In this document: positions 27,501 through 37,700 of the stretch, piece by piece
Layout of the letters: every line of letters starts with the position of its first letter
Position numbering within the stretch: position 1 is the first letter of the stretch
Origin: Saccoglossus kowalevskii
Taxonomy: Eukaryota; Hemichordata; Enteropneusta; Harrimaniidae
DNA: 64,000 bases
Assembly: GCF_000003605.2 (NCBI RefSeq)
Contig: NW_003155247.1
Span: 139,868 to 203,867, forward strand
Reading direction: 5' to 3'
Notes under the pieces: model-generated
Told to the model about the DNA's origin: nothing
Database searches by the model: none
The model's input: the letters and a program-made list of their open reading frames with translations, nothing else
Made by a program: the position numbers and the translations under genes

Positions 27501-30500
27501 GCTATCACCGTCTTGGTAATTGATTTATGTTTTTAATACCAAAGCACACAATTTAGATTTATCCGTCTATCAATTATAGACCAAACATAGCGGCACAAGG
27601 AAGCAATTTCCAAGCGATTATGCACGAAAGCAATAAATAAAAACGCGAGCACAAGAGATGAGTTATTGCCGCTGGCTTTAATAAGAACTGAACTTACCCG
27701 TGTCGTCATACGCGCCTATATTAGACTATCAGTATACAGTGATTTATAGCACGCAATTGGATTTCAATGTAATACCAGGCTTTCCTAATTTGTTTTGCAG
27801 ATGCATATTTGCATGCATAATGGGATGAAACAGCGGAGGATGGTGGCTCGCCTGTGGGATGAGGCAACTTCATTGGATTAACCGTAAGTGCTTATTAAGT
27901 CTCAAAACATGTGCGTGTTACTGTAAATATCGCATTAAAACTTAGATACAACACAGCGATGTACGCAACCTTTATTATCAAGAAACTTAAGCCCGAGGGA
28001 GTTCGGAAAGATATCACTTAAAACGCAAAATTAGCATTCAAATTATAATTATGTTTTGCTTTTTTGCAGGCTTGTCTCAATAGATCTCAACTGCAAATAG
28101 CCGCTGAGATCTCGTACTGAACGAGAGAGCTTCGAGACTTGTGTTTGCCCTTCAAATAGTAATCTATGTAGACTGTATGTAACTGTAGACTGGATGACAG
28201 GAGAGATCAAGTCACGTGGACCACTCGTTCTCAACGAGATCTCGGCGGCCATCTACGTTCAATTTCCATCAATCGGATTGAATAGTAGTTAACAACTTAT
28301 AGTTAAAATAAAAAATGTAACATGATACCAGAATAGGCAAGTCTTAGTTTTGTGCAAGGAACTATTAGCAAAAACCAATTGTTTTTTTTAAAATGGCGGA
28401 ATGATACGTTCAGAGTGATCAGTTCGTTTGGTCAACTTTTCCAGTAGTGCGAATACAAGTGTAGTTTAATAGCCTTCATTTTGGAGACTTTCAACACCAT
28501 GATGATGTATTTATTAGCTGATTTAAAATGTTGTATATTTGTGCGCACCTTTACTTTTTTGCACTATGTGTGAAATATCCCAGTTTGTCAAGTGTTTATA
28601 TTGTTGCCTGTTGGGAACTTTATTGAAGTATTAAACATAAAACTGTATTTTTACTTTTGGAAAACGCGACGTGTACTATTGGGTGATGTCAAACATCAAT
28701 TTCAAAAGAACAAGTTATCTGCCCTGCCCTTCAATTGTAACGACGTATGCGATAAAGTCACGCGTGTATTTTGTCGAACGTCGCGCGATATACGCAAGTT
28801 TTGTTTAAGGTCACGGAACGTCACCTGATAAGCACGAATTCTACCGAAAATCTCACTATAAGAGCGAGTTTTATTTAAGGTCATGGAACATCACCTGATA
28901 GGCACGAATTCTACCGAACATCTGGCTATAGGAGCGAGTTTTGTTGACCATCACAGTAGAGACTAATTTGATAGCGAGGCGATGAATATTACAACTAATA
29001 ATTTGAAAATGACTTTCAAAATTTAAAATATCCTGCCAAATGTTATAAATTAAAATTTGATTCTTGCTTATAACATAAGGCTATGTATACTGTGAATGGT
29101 GTCTCCCACACAATATATTAAATTACCCGATAAAGTAATGTAATTCGGACATGAATGAAAGGGGAGTTTTAGATGATTTCCCAAACACAATTGAGTCGCG
29201 CAAGTAAAAAAAACCCAAGCGCGAGGTTAGTGTTAATCCGGTGATTTGATTTGCATAATTGGCTTGAATAATTAACAAGGTTTAAATGACAACTATATTC
29301 TAAATTTTAAATACACATATTCTCATTTCCCGAAGAAACGTTCCAAATTGATAATTAGAATCCATGTGATTCATCGGTCGGCAACGTAACTGATTGGTCA
29401 TAAAGGCAATTATTACGATTTTAATTATTTCACTGACTACTTCCAAGTGGCGGGAAATTGACAACCCACCCATGGGTAATTCTCGCGTCTAATTATGATT
29501 AATTTCGTTTCTGTGTATGTTTCGCAATTTAAAGTTCGTGCAATCTCTCGTTCTGTCATACCCAAAGCCCCCCCCTAATCCTCTAGATGCATTCACTCTG
29601 TAAATTGTTATGTAAAGCGACTATTTCATTTTTTTTTCATACACTACAAGTTCAATTAATATATGTTACCTATTAGCTGATCAGCAAACCCAACCTGCAA
29701 ACAGTAGGACGGCGATTTCTTTACCTTACTGACGCAAGTCATAGAATAAACATAACTATTAGACAACTAAACGGGGGGGGGTATATTTTTTCCATTCAAT
29801 TTAAAACGGAATTGATATGACTTAATTGAATGAATGCAAAGCTTTCCCTTAATACAGATAGTAAGATCGTCACCAGTCTGTGAGCATACAAGATACGCCA
29901 GATAGCATACAACACAATGGTTTCCTTGGAGACTATCGTAATGCCTACCCAATTGACGATATTAAGGCTGATTACTCGATACTTTGACATTCACGGTTGC
30001 GTTTCATGTCACATTTCTCTCGTGTTAGCCGTCGTAACCAATAATTAGTGGGTTTTAGTATCACATGAAATGTTTGCAGTCTCGTTCGCAGCTAGTTCTG
30101 TAATAATCATTAATATTACACAAAATATCTATTTATCATACTAGGTGAAACAAACAATGGGATTTTTTTATTGTGCAGTGTGCGCTCGTTGACTAGTTGC
30201 TAACGTACTTACGTACATCTCAAGCTGACATTTCAGAAAAAATAAACTATGAATTATTAGACAACAAAATTGCCCTGGAATCTAAAATCGTGTATATATG
30301 TGAAAACGGAAACAACTCATATAACTCATGAAGCATTCAGAATGTGTGCTAAGATTTATCTAAATGCGCTCCTAAGCTGACGTTAATAAATTTTTCATAA
30401 GAACAATCAAATCTTGTATTAAATGCTTCACTGATTTCAAAGTATCGAAGACTTTATTTGACGGCTCATATTCAGATAGCAGTAATTGCTTAACGCGTCC

Positions 30501-33500
30501 GAAGAATGAAACCATGGTATATTCATGTTTTAGATTAGACTTAATCCGTACCTTGTCGAAATTGTTAAGCCGACTTAGATCTTAGTTACTGAAATAGATG
30601 AAGCCGTAGTATTGTTTTCTCTTAAAGTTCACTCAAGTTTATCATAACTATCCTATTTGAATTGAACAATCAATGCCTTCTCCGGAGATTTTGAAAGCAC
30701 ATCCGATATTACTATCAGCTCTATACATTGTCCCGGGGAACATGTCTTGACATCTTTGATAATTTACGTGAACGTGAAAAAGGGAATACGGTGCTCCAGC
30801 AAGCGCTGTCAGAACGTGTTGACTTAATGTCTACCACCGTTACGTCAAATTTTCTTATCGAATCAATAAATCAGCCAAATGTAGCTCTCGTCGTAGTCTA
30901 ATGAGAAGTCATATCTATGGAGATCGATTAATTTGTGAACATACAGGTTAACCCCCTGCATGATACAACGGACTGACCTCGTACCTTACCTCCCAAGACT
31001 CTCAGTCTTCCGCATCGACTTATACTAGTATACGTAAGTAATATCAGTCACCCTAACCGGATTATTCACGTGCACGGCGAGGAGCTGTTAACTCAATTCA
31101 ATCTAAACGAGTCGTATCAATAATGCATGCGTGTCAATAGTTTGGTCGTAAATGTCTGCATGGCAGAGTATGCTCTACGATGGATATGAAAACTTACTGT
31201 ATTTTCCTGTGGGTATTTTTGTACCGTACGCTTTGAACAATGACCCAAAGTTGTCATAAATAGTATAACTGCAGTCCTATAATGATAATATTTCGCTTAG
31301 GAAGGTAATAATAAAATAATAGTAGTAAGACTAATCTGTGTAGATTTCTCCCTGTCTCGTATTTACTTCTACATGAAAATCACAACCCTCAACGCATGGA
31401 AAATGATTTTTTAAAAAACCTCATTCAAATATTTCTACGGCAAATCTGTGAGCGTAAGGATGGGATGCCAGNNNNNNNNNNNNNNNNNNNNNNNNNNNNN
31501 NNNNNNNNNNNNNNNNNNNNNNNNNNNNNNNNNNNNNNNNNNNNNNNNNNNNNNNNNNNNNNNNNNNNNNNNNNNNNNNNNNNNNNNNNNNNNNNNNNNN
31601 NNNNNNNNNNNNNNNNNNNNNNNNNNNNNNNNNNNNNNNNNNNNNNNNNNNNNNNNNNNNNNNNNNNNNNNNNNNNNNNNNNNNNNNNNNNNNNNNNNNN
31701 NNNNNNNNNNNNNNNNNNNNNNNNNNNNNNNNNNNNNNNNNNNNNNNNNNNNNNNNNNNNNNNNNNNNNNNNNNNNNNNNNNNNNNNNNNNNNNNNNNNN
31801 NNNNNNNNNNNNNNNNNNNNNNNNNNNNNNNNNNNNNNNNNNNNNNNNNNNNNNNNNNNNNNNNNNNNNNNNNNNNNNNNNNNNNNNNNNNNNNNNNNNN
31901 NNNNNNNNNNNNNNNNNNNNNNNNNNNNNNNNNNNNNNNNNNNNNNNNNNNNNNNNNNNNNNNNNNNNNNNNNNNNNNNNNNNNNNNNNNNNNNNNNNNN
32001 NNNNNNNNNNTCGCACAAGAATATAACGTTCAATCGGGAATGACATTTTATAATTTGATAGCTCATATCCGTAAATTTCAAATGGAGGATTAAGGGGACC
32101 TTGCAACATCGCTGTGGGTATCGCGTAAATGGTTTCATAATAGGGTGACCAATATGGATATTATACCCCACATTGATCATTGTAGTAGCAAATTTCGTAT
32201 TTTCGTCTCTCATAATTGTAATTGTCCTTGTAATATTAGCGCTATGTGTTACTTATCATGGCGTACTTATCCTAAGACGACAGGCGCGGATTTCACCCGC
32301 TGTGAACGATGGTAGTTTAGGGTTCCAGTTTTTTAAATCGCTCTGTGATATAATTAAAGACGAGCATGTCATATGAGTGAAACTCCTCCCCGAATGAGTT
32401 TCTCTTACAAGTACGATGAAACACAAATGGTCATAATGGTGGTTACATTGCACTAACCCCCAGATGATCAGCCTTGCTGACTAATTTCGTATGTGTTTGC
32501 CTCCAAATAACAAAAACGCTTCCTTAATCCAACTAGATATATGCTCTAAGGAGCAAATCATATTACGTGAGTTTGTTGTGTTCATTAATAAGGGAGAATC
32601 TACAACCTCGCTCCAGGACCTGTAGAATTGCGATATTGAATGGTTCAGCGTAAGCAGGGGGTAGTATTGAAGTTTGCGTAAATCATTAACCATCCTTACA
32701 TAGATCAATCAGGCGAAGTTGAACCCGGGATCTGCACGTTTCTTTTTCTGTTAGTTGGATTATTCAGACGCTTTGCGTATTTACGTTAACAAATTTGACA
32801 GAGTTACTCAAGGAGATTGGCAATTTCCGCCAAGAAAATCAATTTTGTCTTAACCCATAGCTATCAAACACCAGCCTGGGGGCAATTCCTTGTTCATCAT
32901 CTAACGCTAACCAGTCGTGTTGCATCAAATACTCTTTCAAGCGCTTCACAATTGCTGTCGCTATTTCTTATTGCGAGGCATGTTACACATGATGATGATG
33001 ATAGCGTTAGTTTGTTTAGATCGTGTTTTTAGTGATGCAGCGATTGTCGTATCCCTATTGTATCTGATTATGTGTATACTGTACAAACCTTACAGCACAT
33101 TTTAAACCTTTAAATCAGTGGTCTCGATGTACAACTTTCATGAATAATTTGCATCGTGAAATCACGTCGTATTCAATTCTAATAAAGTGCTTTTGGCACT
33201 TTTGCTTGAATTTGCTTCATCAAATTGCGAGAGAGAAACGGTGGCGCCAGTAAGATCCGAAATGACCTGACCAAGAGCCACATCAACGGACGCACAATGT
33301 TAAAGAACGCCAACTAAGTGATTTTTTTACTGACGATGGTATAGTGTTGATGACAGTAACAACATAGGCCTTTTTTAATACAGTACATGATTCAAGCCAG
33401 AGAACTTGTGATTGATTAAAATTGTTTGTTTTTCCAAACTTCATATGTCAATATTAACCCCCGGGATTCCACACAAAGGTTTAATGTATATATCCGATGA

Positions 33501-34634
33501 ATTGAAGTTGCGGACAAATTAAATCCAATGCCTGTTTGCAGAACAATAACCGTCGAGCGCTCTTGGGACCTGCTATGACAACTTTACGTACGGCGTAATT
33601 TGTTATTCTGGTTTGTGAGCCAATTGTTTTAAAATAAAAACACAAGAGAACCCCATTAATCATTTTTATTGCATTTCGAATTGGTTCATCATCACAGATC
33701 GAAATTAGCTTAGAAACCTGGTATGAAGCTAATATAAATGTTAGAGTTTTGAAGAAGATTGAGACGAATCGTGTCTCAGCGAAAACCCCACAGGACCGCA
33801 CTGCAGATTTCAAGAAACGTGTTGTTTTAGAAATGATTAGAATGGACAATAAAACATATTTTCAATTCCATATGTGTTGATTTATATTACTGCAGTCAAC
33901 GTGCTTTCTCGCGAGTTACGTGACTTGTGGGCATTTACCAATTCACCAATGATAAGTTGGAAAATAACCAGGCTATAGACAATCTCAATGTGTCGTAATT
34001 GCGTGGGAGAAGAATAGGGATTCTTCTCATTTTAAGCATAAATACATTGTTTTGTCAAAAACATTTTATATTGAAGAAATTTAAATATGTGTTAGTCTCG
34101 AGAAATAAGTGTGGTTTAGGTGTTGGCATATGTTCGGGGAAATCGCAGAAAGCAGTGAAATGTAAACCACGCCTTGCTTCTCTGAATCCTCAACCCAATT
34201 CTGAAGGCATTGGAAGGAAATTACGTTAGCGGTTGTAATATTTGTGTTTTGAGAAATTGAATTTGTTGACATTGGCAAAACAATCATAGCAGCGTAGATT
34301 GAACGTTCAGAGAATGAATTCGCTGTCTCAATTTCGTTACTAAGTCTTGAAATGGTTGTAGCCACGAAACAGTTCATTATCATCCAACAGTATCACAATC
34401 TCAATTCTAGCGTATGTATCACATTCTTCTTATTATTACCTTTGCCACAACATTCCTTTTTTTGCCAATAACTCGGGCGCATCATGATGAAGAACAAATT
34501 CCATCTGCGTGGAATAACAAACACCCGTTAACAACACCATTGAAGTTTCAACCGCATTTTGATAATAAGGAATATAACTTACCTGCAATACAACTAAGAA
34601 CTAGGAGGCACGCACACAACCCAACGCTTGCCAT
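15414..34634 (-). CDS. Micro-exon gene: secreted precursor with VFWV(D/E)KK...KR repeats and Cys-rich C-terminus (spliced span)
   Basis: This entry spans the whole coding region; exons are listed separately. Seen in the sequence: a signal-peptide start exon, a dibasic pro-region exon, nine A-type exons (VFWV plus D or E plus KK) alternating with eight B-type exons (acidic, ending KR), a 48-bp exon and a cysteine-rich terminal exon. All firm exons have AG acceptors; donors are GT except one GC. All internal exons are phase 1/phase 1 and end in G, so each following exon starts with a Val, Ala, Asp or Glu codon completed by that G. Firm exons sum to 732 nt, 243 residues. Third-position differences among A exons that keep V-F-W-V indicate selection on protein. 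Inferred role: secretory-pathway precursor cut at KR, giving VFWV-starting peptides and a cysteine-rich domain. Other possibilities are an uncut repeat protein, a schistosome-MEG-like variable secreted protein, or a venom-like precursor. Family not recognised. Confidence 0.88.
16002..16049 (-). CDS. Linker exon, 48 bp
   Basis: Encodes ADALYDMSKTQAELII, then G. An excellent pyrimidine tract (ttttctttcctccatcccaacag) precedes it and donor G|gtaagt follows. No dibasic site; it joins the last VFWV unit to the cysteine-rich module. A weaker internal acceptor would leave only the last 12 bp, also in frame. Confidence 0.8.
17175..17207 (-). CDS. Type-A micro-exon 9 (last), 33 bp
   Basis: Encodes VFWVDKKEADT. 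It reverts to Asp after four Glu units and has no B partner: I found no KR exon between here and 16049. Acceptor ttttttcacag, donor G|gtatga. Confidence 0.9.
17383..17400 (-). CDS. Type-B micro-exon 8, 18 bp
   Basis: Encodes ADKDKR. Acceptor aatatgcag, donor G|gtaaga. Confidence 0.85.
17857..17886 (-). CDS. Type-A micro-exon 8, 30 bp
   Basis: Encodes VFWVEKKDDQ. Acceptor cttgcgttcag, donor G|gtaggt. Confidence 0.9.
18473..18487 (-). CDS. Type-B micro-exon 7, 15 bp
   Basis: Encodes DQEKR. Acceptor cttttcaacag, donor G|gtgagc. At 1,047 bp from its A partner it has the longest A-to-B intron of the set. Confidence 0.83.
19055..19246. mobile_element. hAT-like MITE within an intron
   Basis: Left end CAGAGGTGGCGGCACG and right end CGTGCCGCCGCTACTG are inverted copies beginning with CAG, as in many hAT elements. 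A clean 8-bp target duplication is not visible. It lies between type-A exon 7 and type-B exon 7. Confidence 0.65.
19535..19564 (-). CDS. Type-A micro-exon 7, 30 bp
   Basis: Encodes VFWVEKKDGK. Acceptor atatttacag, donor G|gtatgt. The intron after it carries a hAT-like element (19055-19246). Confidence 0.9.
19894..19911 (-). CDS. Type-B micro-exon 6, 18 bp
   Basis: Encodes AADDKR. Acceptor attttaaaag, donor G|gtaaag. Confidence 0.83.
20267..20302 (-). CDS. Type-A micro-exon 6, 36 bp
   Basis: Encodes VFWVEKKDDDSK, with an acidic tail. Acceptor aacttgcag, donor G|gttaat, a weaker GT donor than its siblings and a possible site of regulated splicing. Confidence 0.88.
20410..20430 (-). CDS. Type-B micro-exon 5, 21 bp
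   Basis: Encodes AADPNKR. A strong pyrimidine tract precedes acceptor gtaatgaag; donor G|gtgaga. Confidence 0.85.
21184..21219 (-). CDS. Type-A micro-exon 5, 36 bp
   Basis: Encodes VFWVEKKNADAA. It is the first A unit with Glu in the fifth position; the four upstream A units all have Asp. Acceptor atattctag, donor G|gtaggt. Confidence 0.9.
21372..21386 (-). CDS. Type-B micro-exon 4, 15 bp
   Basis: Encodes EQDKR. Acceptor caaatctgtag with an upstream T-rich tract, donor G|gtgagg. Confidence 0.83.
21623..21658 (-). CDS. Type-A micro-exon 4, 36 bp
   Basis: Encodes VFWVDKKNADAA. It is nearly the same as the next A exon (21184-21219) apart from D versus E and some silent changes, suggesting a fairly recent duplication. 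Acceptor ctcccacag, donor G|gtgaga. Confidence 0.9.
21785..21799 (-). CDS. Type-B micro-exon 3, 15 bp, with GC donor
   Basis: Encodes DNQKR. Acceptor attttttcag. The donor is GAG|gcaagt, a GC-AG intron with otherwise full consensus, the only non-GT donor among the firm exons. Confidence 0.78.
22458..22490 (-). CDS. Type-A micro-exon 3, 33 bp
   Basis: Encodes VFWVDKKAAAA, with an all-Ala tail from four GCN codons. Acceptor attgtcag, donor G|gtaaga. Confidence 0.9.
23562..23588 (-). CDS. Type-B micro-exon 2, 27 bp
   Basis: Encodes ASQDDIDKR, the longest B segment, partnering the shortest A exon so that the combined repeat length stays similar. Acceptor tttgatag, donor G|gtacgt. Confidence 0.85.
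23840..23863 (-). CDS. Type-A micro-exon 2, 24 bp
   Basis: Encodes VFWVDKKD, the shortest A unit with no extended variable tail. Acceptor ctctacag, donor G|gtgagt. Confidence 0.9.
23946..24005 (+). repeat. tRNA-like head of a SINE within an intron
   Basis: GGGTAATGATTAGTGTGTCAG resembles box A; GGGTTCGACTCGCACC matches box B well about 35 bp later. The body probably continues to about 24260, after which the sequence is again AT-rich. Confidence 0.5.
24735..24755 (-). CDS. Type-B micro-exon 1, 21 bp
   Basis: Encodes EKEDDKR, the most charged of the B segments. Acceptor gttttttcag, donor G|gtaaat. It lies 171 bp downstream of its A partner. Confidence 0.85.
24927..24959 (-). CDS. Type-A micro-exon 1, 33 bp
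   Basis: Encodes VFWVDKKNADL. Acceptor ttgaacag, donor G|gtaagt. It is the only A exon using TTT for Phe; the others use TTC. Confidence 0.9.
25973..26017 (-). CDS. Pro-region exon, 45 bp, two dibasic sites
   Basis: It encodes VNAAPTVDKRDTSKR with the first Val completed by G from the exon before. It has two KR sites; the second sits immediately before the first VFWV unit, as in every later repeat. Acceptor ttttttcacag, donor G|gtatgt. It could have formed from two fused B-type units (…VDKR and DTSKR). Confidence 0.8.
26495..26515 (-). CDS. Candidate micro-exon, 21 bp (A-V-H-E-D-L-L)
   Basis: A strong acceptor (eight T then ag) precedes 21 bp, open in phase 1, followed by donor gtatga. The exon would end in T, not G, making the next residue Phe instead of Val. 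A longer reading to the donor gttaga at 26482-26483 gives 32 bp, which breaks frame. It may be a real pro-region exon or a decayed one. Confidence 0.3.
27698..27715 (-). CDS. Candidate micro-exon, 18 bp (G-A-Y-D-D-T)
   Basis: Acceptor ctaatatag and donor G|gtaagt bound an 18-bp open segment in the required phase 1/phase 1, ending in G like its siblings. It would encode an acidic pro-region segment between the signal peptide and the first KR sites. It lacks the A or B signatures, so support is only splice sites, phase and position. Confidence 0.4.
28097..28252. mobile_element. Inverted-repeat element with GAGATCTCG ends
   Basis: 28097-28127 and 28223-28252 are imperfect inverted copies of about 30 bp (CTCGTTCTCAACGAGATCTC and its partner). 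A single similar end occurs at 56813-56835. No target duplication is seen. The 67-codon minus-strand frame across it is probably a by-product. Confidence 0.5.
28791..28943 (+). repeat. 70-bp tandem repeat, about 2.2 copies
   Basis: TCACCTGATA recurs at 28821 and 28891, and AGCACGAATT/GGCACGAATT at the same 70-bp offset; GAGCGAGTTTT flanks each unit. Confidence 0.85.
31472..32010. other. Assembly gap, 539 N
   Basis: Run of N inside the long 5' intron region of the micro-exon gene. It could hide further micro-exons. Open frames crossing it are artefacts. Confidence 0.99.
34583..34634 (-). CDS. Signal-peptide exon (first coding exon)
   Basis: It encodes MASVGLCACLLVLSCIA and then the first base (G) of the next codon. 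This is a typical secretion signal: short N-region, hydrophobic core of about 12 residues, small residues at the expected cleavage point. The donor reads G|gtaagt, phase 1, matching all downstream exons. The ATG has A at -3 and G at +4. Nine bases upstream of the ATG is a good acceptor (pyrimidine-rich, then catgcag, AG at 34644-34645), so this could be exon 2 after a 5' UTR exon. Assignment to the gene rests on strand, phase and the need for a start; the next firm exon is 8.6 kb away. Confidence 0.75.
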
Positions 34635-34739
34635 AGTTAGTATCTGCATGAGAAAGACGGGGAATTGAGAAAACGTTAGTGATTCGTGTACGCATGCGCA
34701 GAATAACTACCGACGCAAATCGGCTTCTGCAAAGATTCT

Positions 34740-34770
34740 ACATCATATATATGTATATATATATATATCT
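34740..34770 (-). promoter_or_regulatory. TA-rich tract, possible TATA region for the micro-exon gene
   Basis: An alternating TA run lies about 110-135 bp upstream of the start codon on the minus strand. It could supply a TATA box with transcription starting near 34715-34725. It could equally be a plain TA microsatellite, and a 5' UTR exon further upstream is possible. Confidence 0.25.
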
Positions 34771-34799
34771 CTACCGATATGTTGATGAGGTTAACTGAT

Positions 34800-37700
34800 G
34801 GGCGTTTTAGGAGAGTACTTCAAGTATGTCAGTACATAAAGCTAGGATTTTTGATGATAAAAACTAGTTTCAAAACGATTATGTAAAAACCTGAAACGTG
34901 GGCGACGTATTTAGAGTCTCTTTATTGCCAGCTGCATAGCAAGACGTGTTAATGGCGAGGAGTGTTTACAGTCTTTTGCCGTGCCGTAAGCCGTTGTTAA
35001 AAACGCACTGAATTAACTAAACTTTGTCAAGAAGCTATGTACAATTCGCATCATAGCGAGAAACATGCGGCGATCAAGTAGCTTGTCGACACATAGCAAT
35101 TACTAATTCCTAGTTGAGCTTGTTCAGTAACAAGATGAGAATTACAAGTTGGTGAATACTTATACAAAATATTCGAAATCAGAAATAACAATAACTGACA
35201 TTTTACTTTTACTTTAGTTTTATATGTATTGTACTTTATTACTAACATTTTATTGCTGTCAACCAAATTATTATTATTATTATTATTTAAACATTACAAA
35301 ACTATCTCTCGCGTCTCATGTAATCAACATATCATGTGACTTTTTATTTCATATTTTGTTACTAGACACTTTAACCCCCCCCCCCCTAACCGCGCACTAC
35401 CACACAAGCCGTTTGCACGTCGTGTGACTTCAGGAGTTATTACGATTTTAAACATTTCAATTGAAAGCGAGAAACAAACCGGCAGATTTTAGTCGTCTTG
35501 TCACATTTTACCGAGAAATCTGTGATCTGCGTAATCACGTACGTGACGTAGTTTGATACTATGTGATCAAACAGTACCAAAAAAACGAAATATGAAGAAA
35601 TCTATATGTAATGCATGATCTTAATTTAACCCTTGACCGATGAGTGGTGTTGTTCGTTTCATCAAGATAATTAATTATATTACACATGATGGCATTTTCT
35701 TATTCAAAGGGCCCAATTAAGTCGCGAACAAGGTATAGTGTCTCGGATATTGACATGCTCAATTGCTTCAAAATTATAGTGCCGCGCTATTACATATTTA
35801 GTATAACAATGCATTTATATTGTCTTAAAAATCATACAGCCTGGACAATGTTGTTTGCGGAGTTAGACAAATGGAATGAAATGACAATGAAATATTCTTG
35901 TAACTGATAAAAAATACATCTGCGATACATCGGCGAGGCCACTGGGCGGTACAACGCAACTAGAACAGACATAATTATTGATGCTCTGCACTAACGTATG
36001 TCATTGCAATATTTAACAAATACTTCAAACTAGAAATCAGAGTCCTTGTCAACAACGGTCCATACTCATAGAAATGGAACGGGTCACGCCTAGGAACGTG
36101 AGACAGAAGACACGACATCTGGCACTACGACTTTACGCACGTTATAATGTATCGCGATAATGAAAAAACATTGGATCAAACTTACAACATTGTAATTCAT
36201 CTTCCTCATTATTCGTTTGTGTGATAAGATAATTCAAAGCTATTTGGATTTCCCTTTAAATTTGATTTCTAATGAAATATTATTTTCTAAGTGTATTGCT
36301 GCTTCATATTTATTATGTGGAATCACCTTATATCTATAACGAAAGTGCATATTTTTGATACACCGGTGCGTTAAATTGTACAACACAATGATATAGTTGT
36401 TTAGCAATTGTCTTGACGGTGAACACACAAAGGGATACATATTTTATATATTACTGGTAATCACACAAATTTAGTTTGATATATATTGTTGGAATGCACG
36501 GAGTACCTACACGGTAAAACACTCCATGAAAAACAAAAACATAATGAGTTATCCAGCATGCCGTCCATAATCTAAAATATTCCTTGTCGGCTTTGCATAA
36601 GAAGCACCGTAACTATGGGTTGCAAAAGACTGAGTGATTGTCATTTTTTTAAGTGACGCATATACTATACCACGTGTTGAGAAATAACGAACAAACGCCA
36701 CTCAATTGAGCACATTGTAAACTCAGTGATTCTCCCAGCGTACAGTGTATATACCGATATCAGTCTCCATAGAGAGGGATTACGGACTGTCGTAGCATAT
36801 AATTCTTCACGCCGCCGATGAATCAGTCGATCGATTTTTTTTCTAAACGACAGTGTATTTCTTGCTACACTATAAGCTATTAACGAAATCACGCGTGATT
36901 ACACTGTTTAAATTTGAACGCATTTGCAATAACTAAAATATCATGCTCCACAGCGTGGAATTAGTTATATAAGCATGATCTTTGAATTACAACTTCTTAG
37001 CGATCATGAATCGGGAATCATGTTTTCTGCCATATGAATCAGTGCGATGGTTATCTTATTAAAGTACTAATGCTTGTAAGTCCACTGCATCCTGTTGCAA
37101 GTTGACTGAGCTTCAATGCAGATTTGTATAAAACCGCGCTCTCAAAATCAAATGAAGATAGATATTCACACTGAGTTCGATTAAAACACATCTGACCAGG
37201 CAGCAGATGCCGCTGCTGAAGTAGGAATCAAGATAAATGCAGGAGAAAATTAATGAAACACGGAGACATGGATGGGGATTTATCACCCAGTTCAATCACG
37301 CGATTCAGATAAAATTTGAGCTGAGATTATCGACATAAACGCCATAGTTATTTATTTAGGTTTTCTGAACAATTTGTCTTTAAATCAATTTCACTGACGT
37401 ATGAAGTTTTCTATTATTGTATTAAGTCAGCGATAGACAAAGCAGAGGTAATTCTCAGTAATGAAATAAATTAGAGATGATATCAGTGAATATGAATACA
37501 TATATATTGAAAATCGCGTAATGTTTTGGAAAATGTATGTTTAACCGCAAATTGATTAATACACACTGAAAAAAGCTGGAGACGAATTAGCGGGTGGCGT
37601 GGCTCGACGCCTAGCTAGCAAAAATACTTAGGTCTTCTAAGAAAAGGAATCTCCCATTGACAAAATAGACATCTATTGCGATGAATCTTAACGTATTTGG

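Larger units (their letters stand above)
26520..34580. other. Long 5' intron region of the micro-exon gene
   Basis: Eight kb between the signal-peptide exon and the pro-region exon. It holds candidate micro-exon 27698-27715, weaker candidate 28549-28563, an inverted-repeat element, a 70-bp tandem repeat and the 539-N gap. Nothing else is supported. Confidence 0.5.

Noticed and set aside
28049-28252. 67-codon minus-strand frame starting MAAEISLR
   Set aside because: Its start and end coincide with the inverted repeats of a mobile element.
29669-29693. Minus-strand segment between tttgcag and gtaacat
   Set aside because: Its 25 bp is not a multiple of three and it reads into TGA in phase 1.
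30226-30237. Micro-exon candidate with donor gtaagt near 30.2 kb
   Set aside because: The 12-bp reading contains TGA in phase 1, and the 6-bp reading has a poor acceptor and no A or B signature.
30549-30570. Minus-strand segment between ctaag and gtacgg
   Set aside because: Its 22 bp breaks phase and the acceptor lacks a pyrimidine tract.
31396-32213. Long frames of 192-262 codons
   Set aside because: They consist mostly of the N gap.
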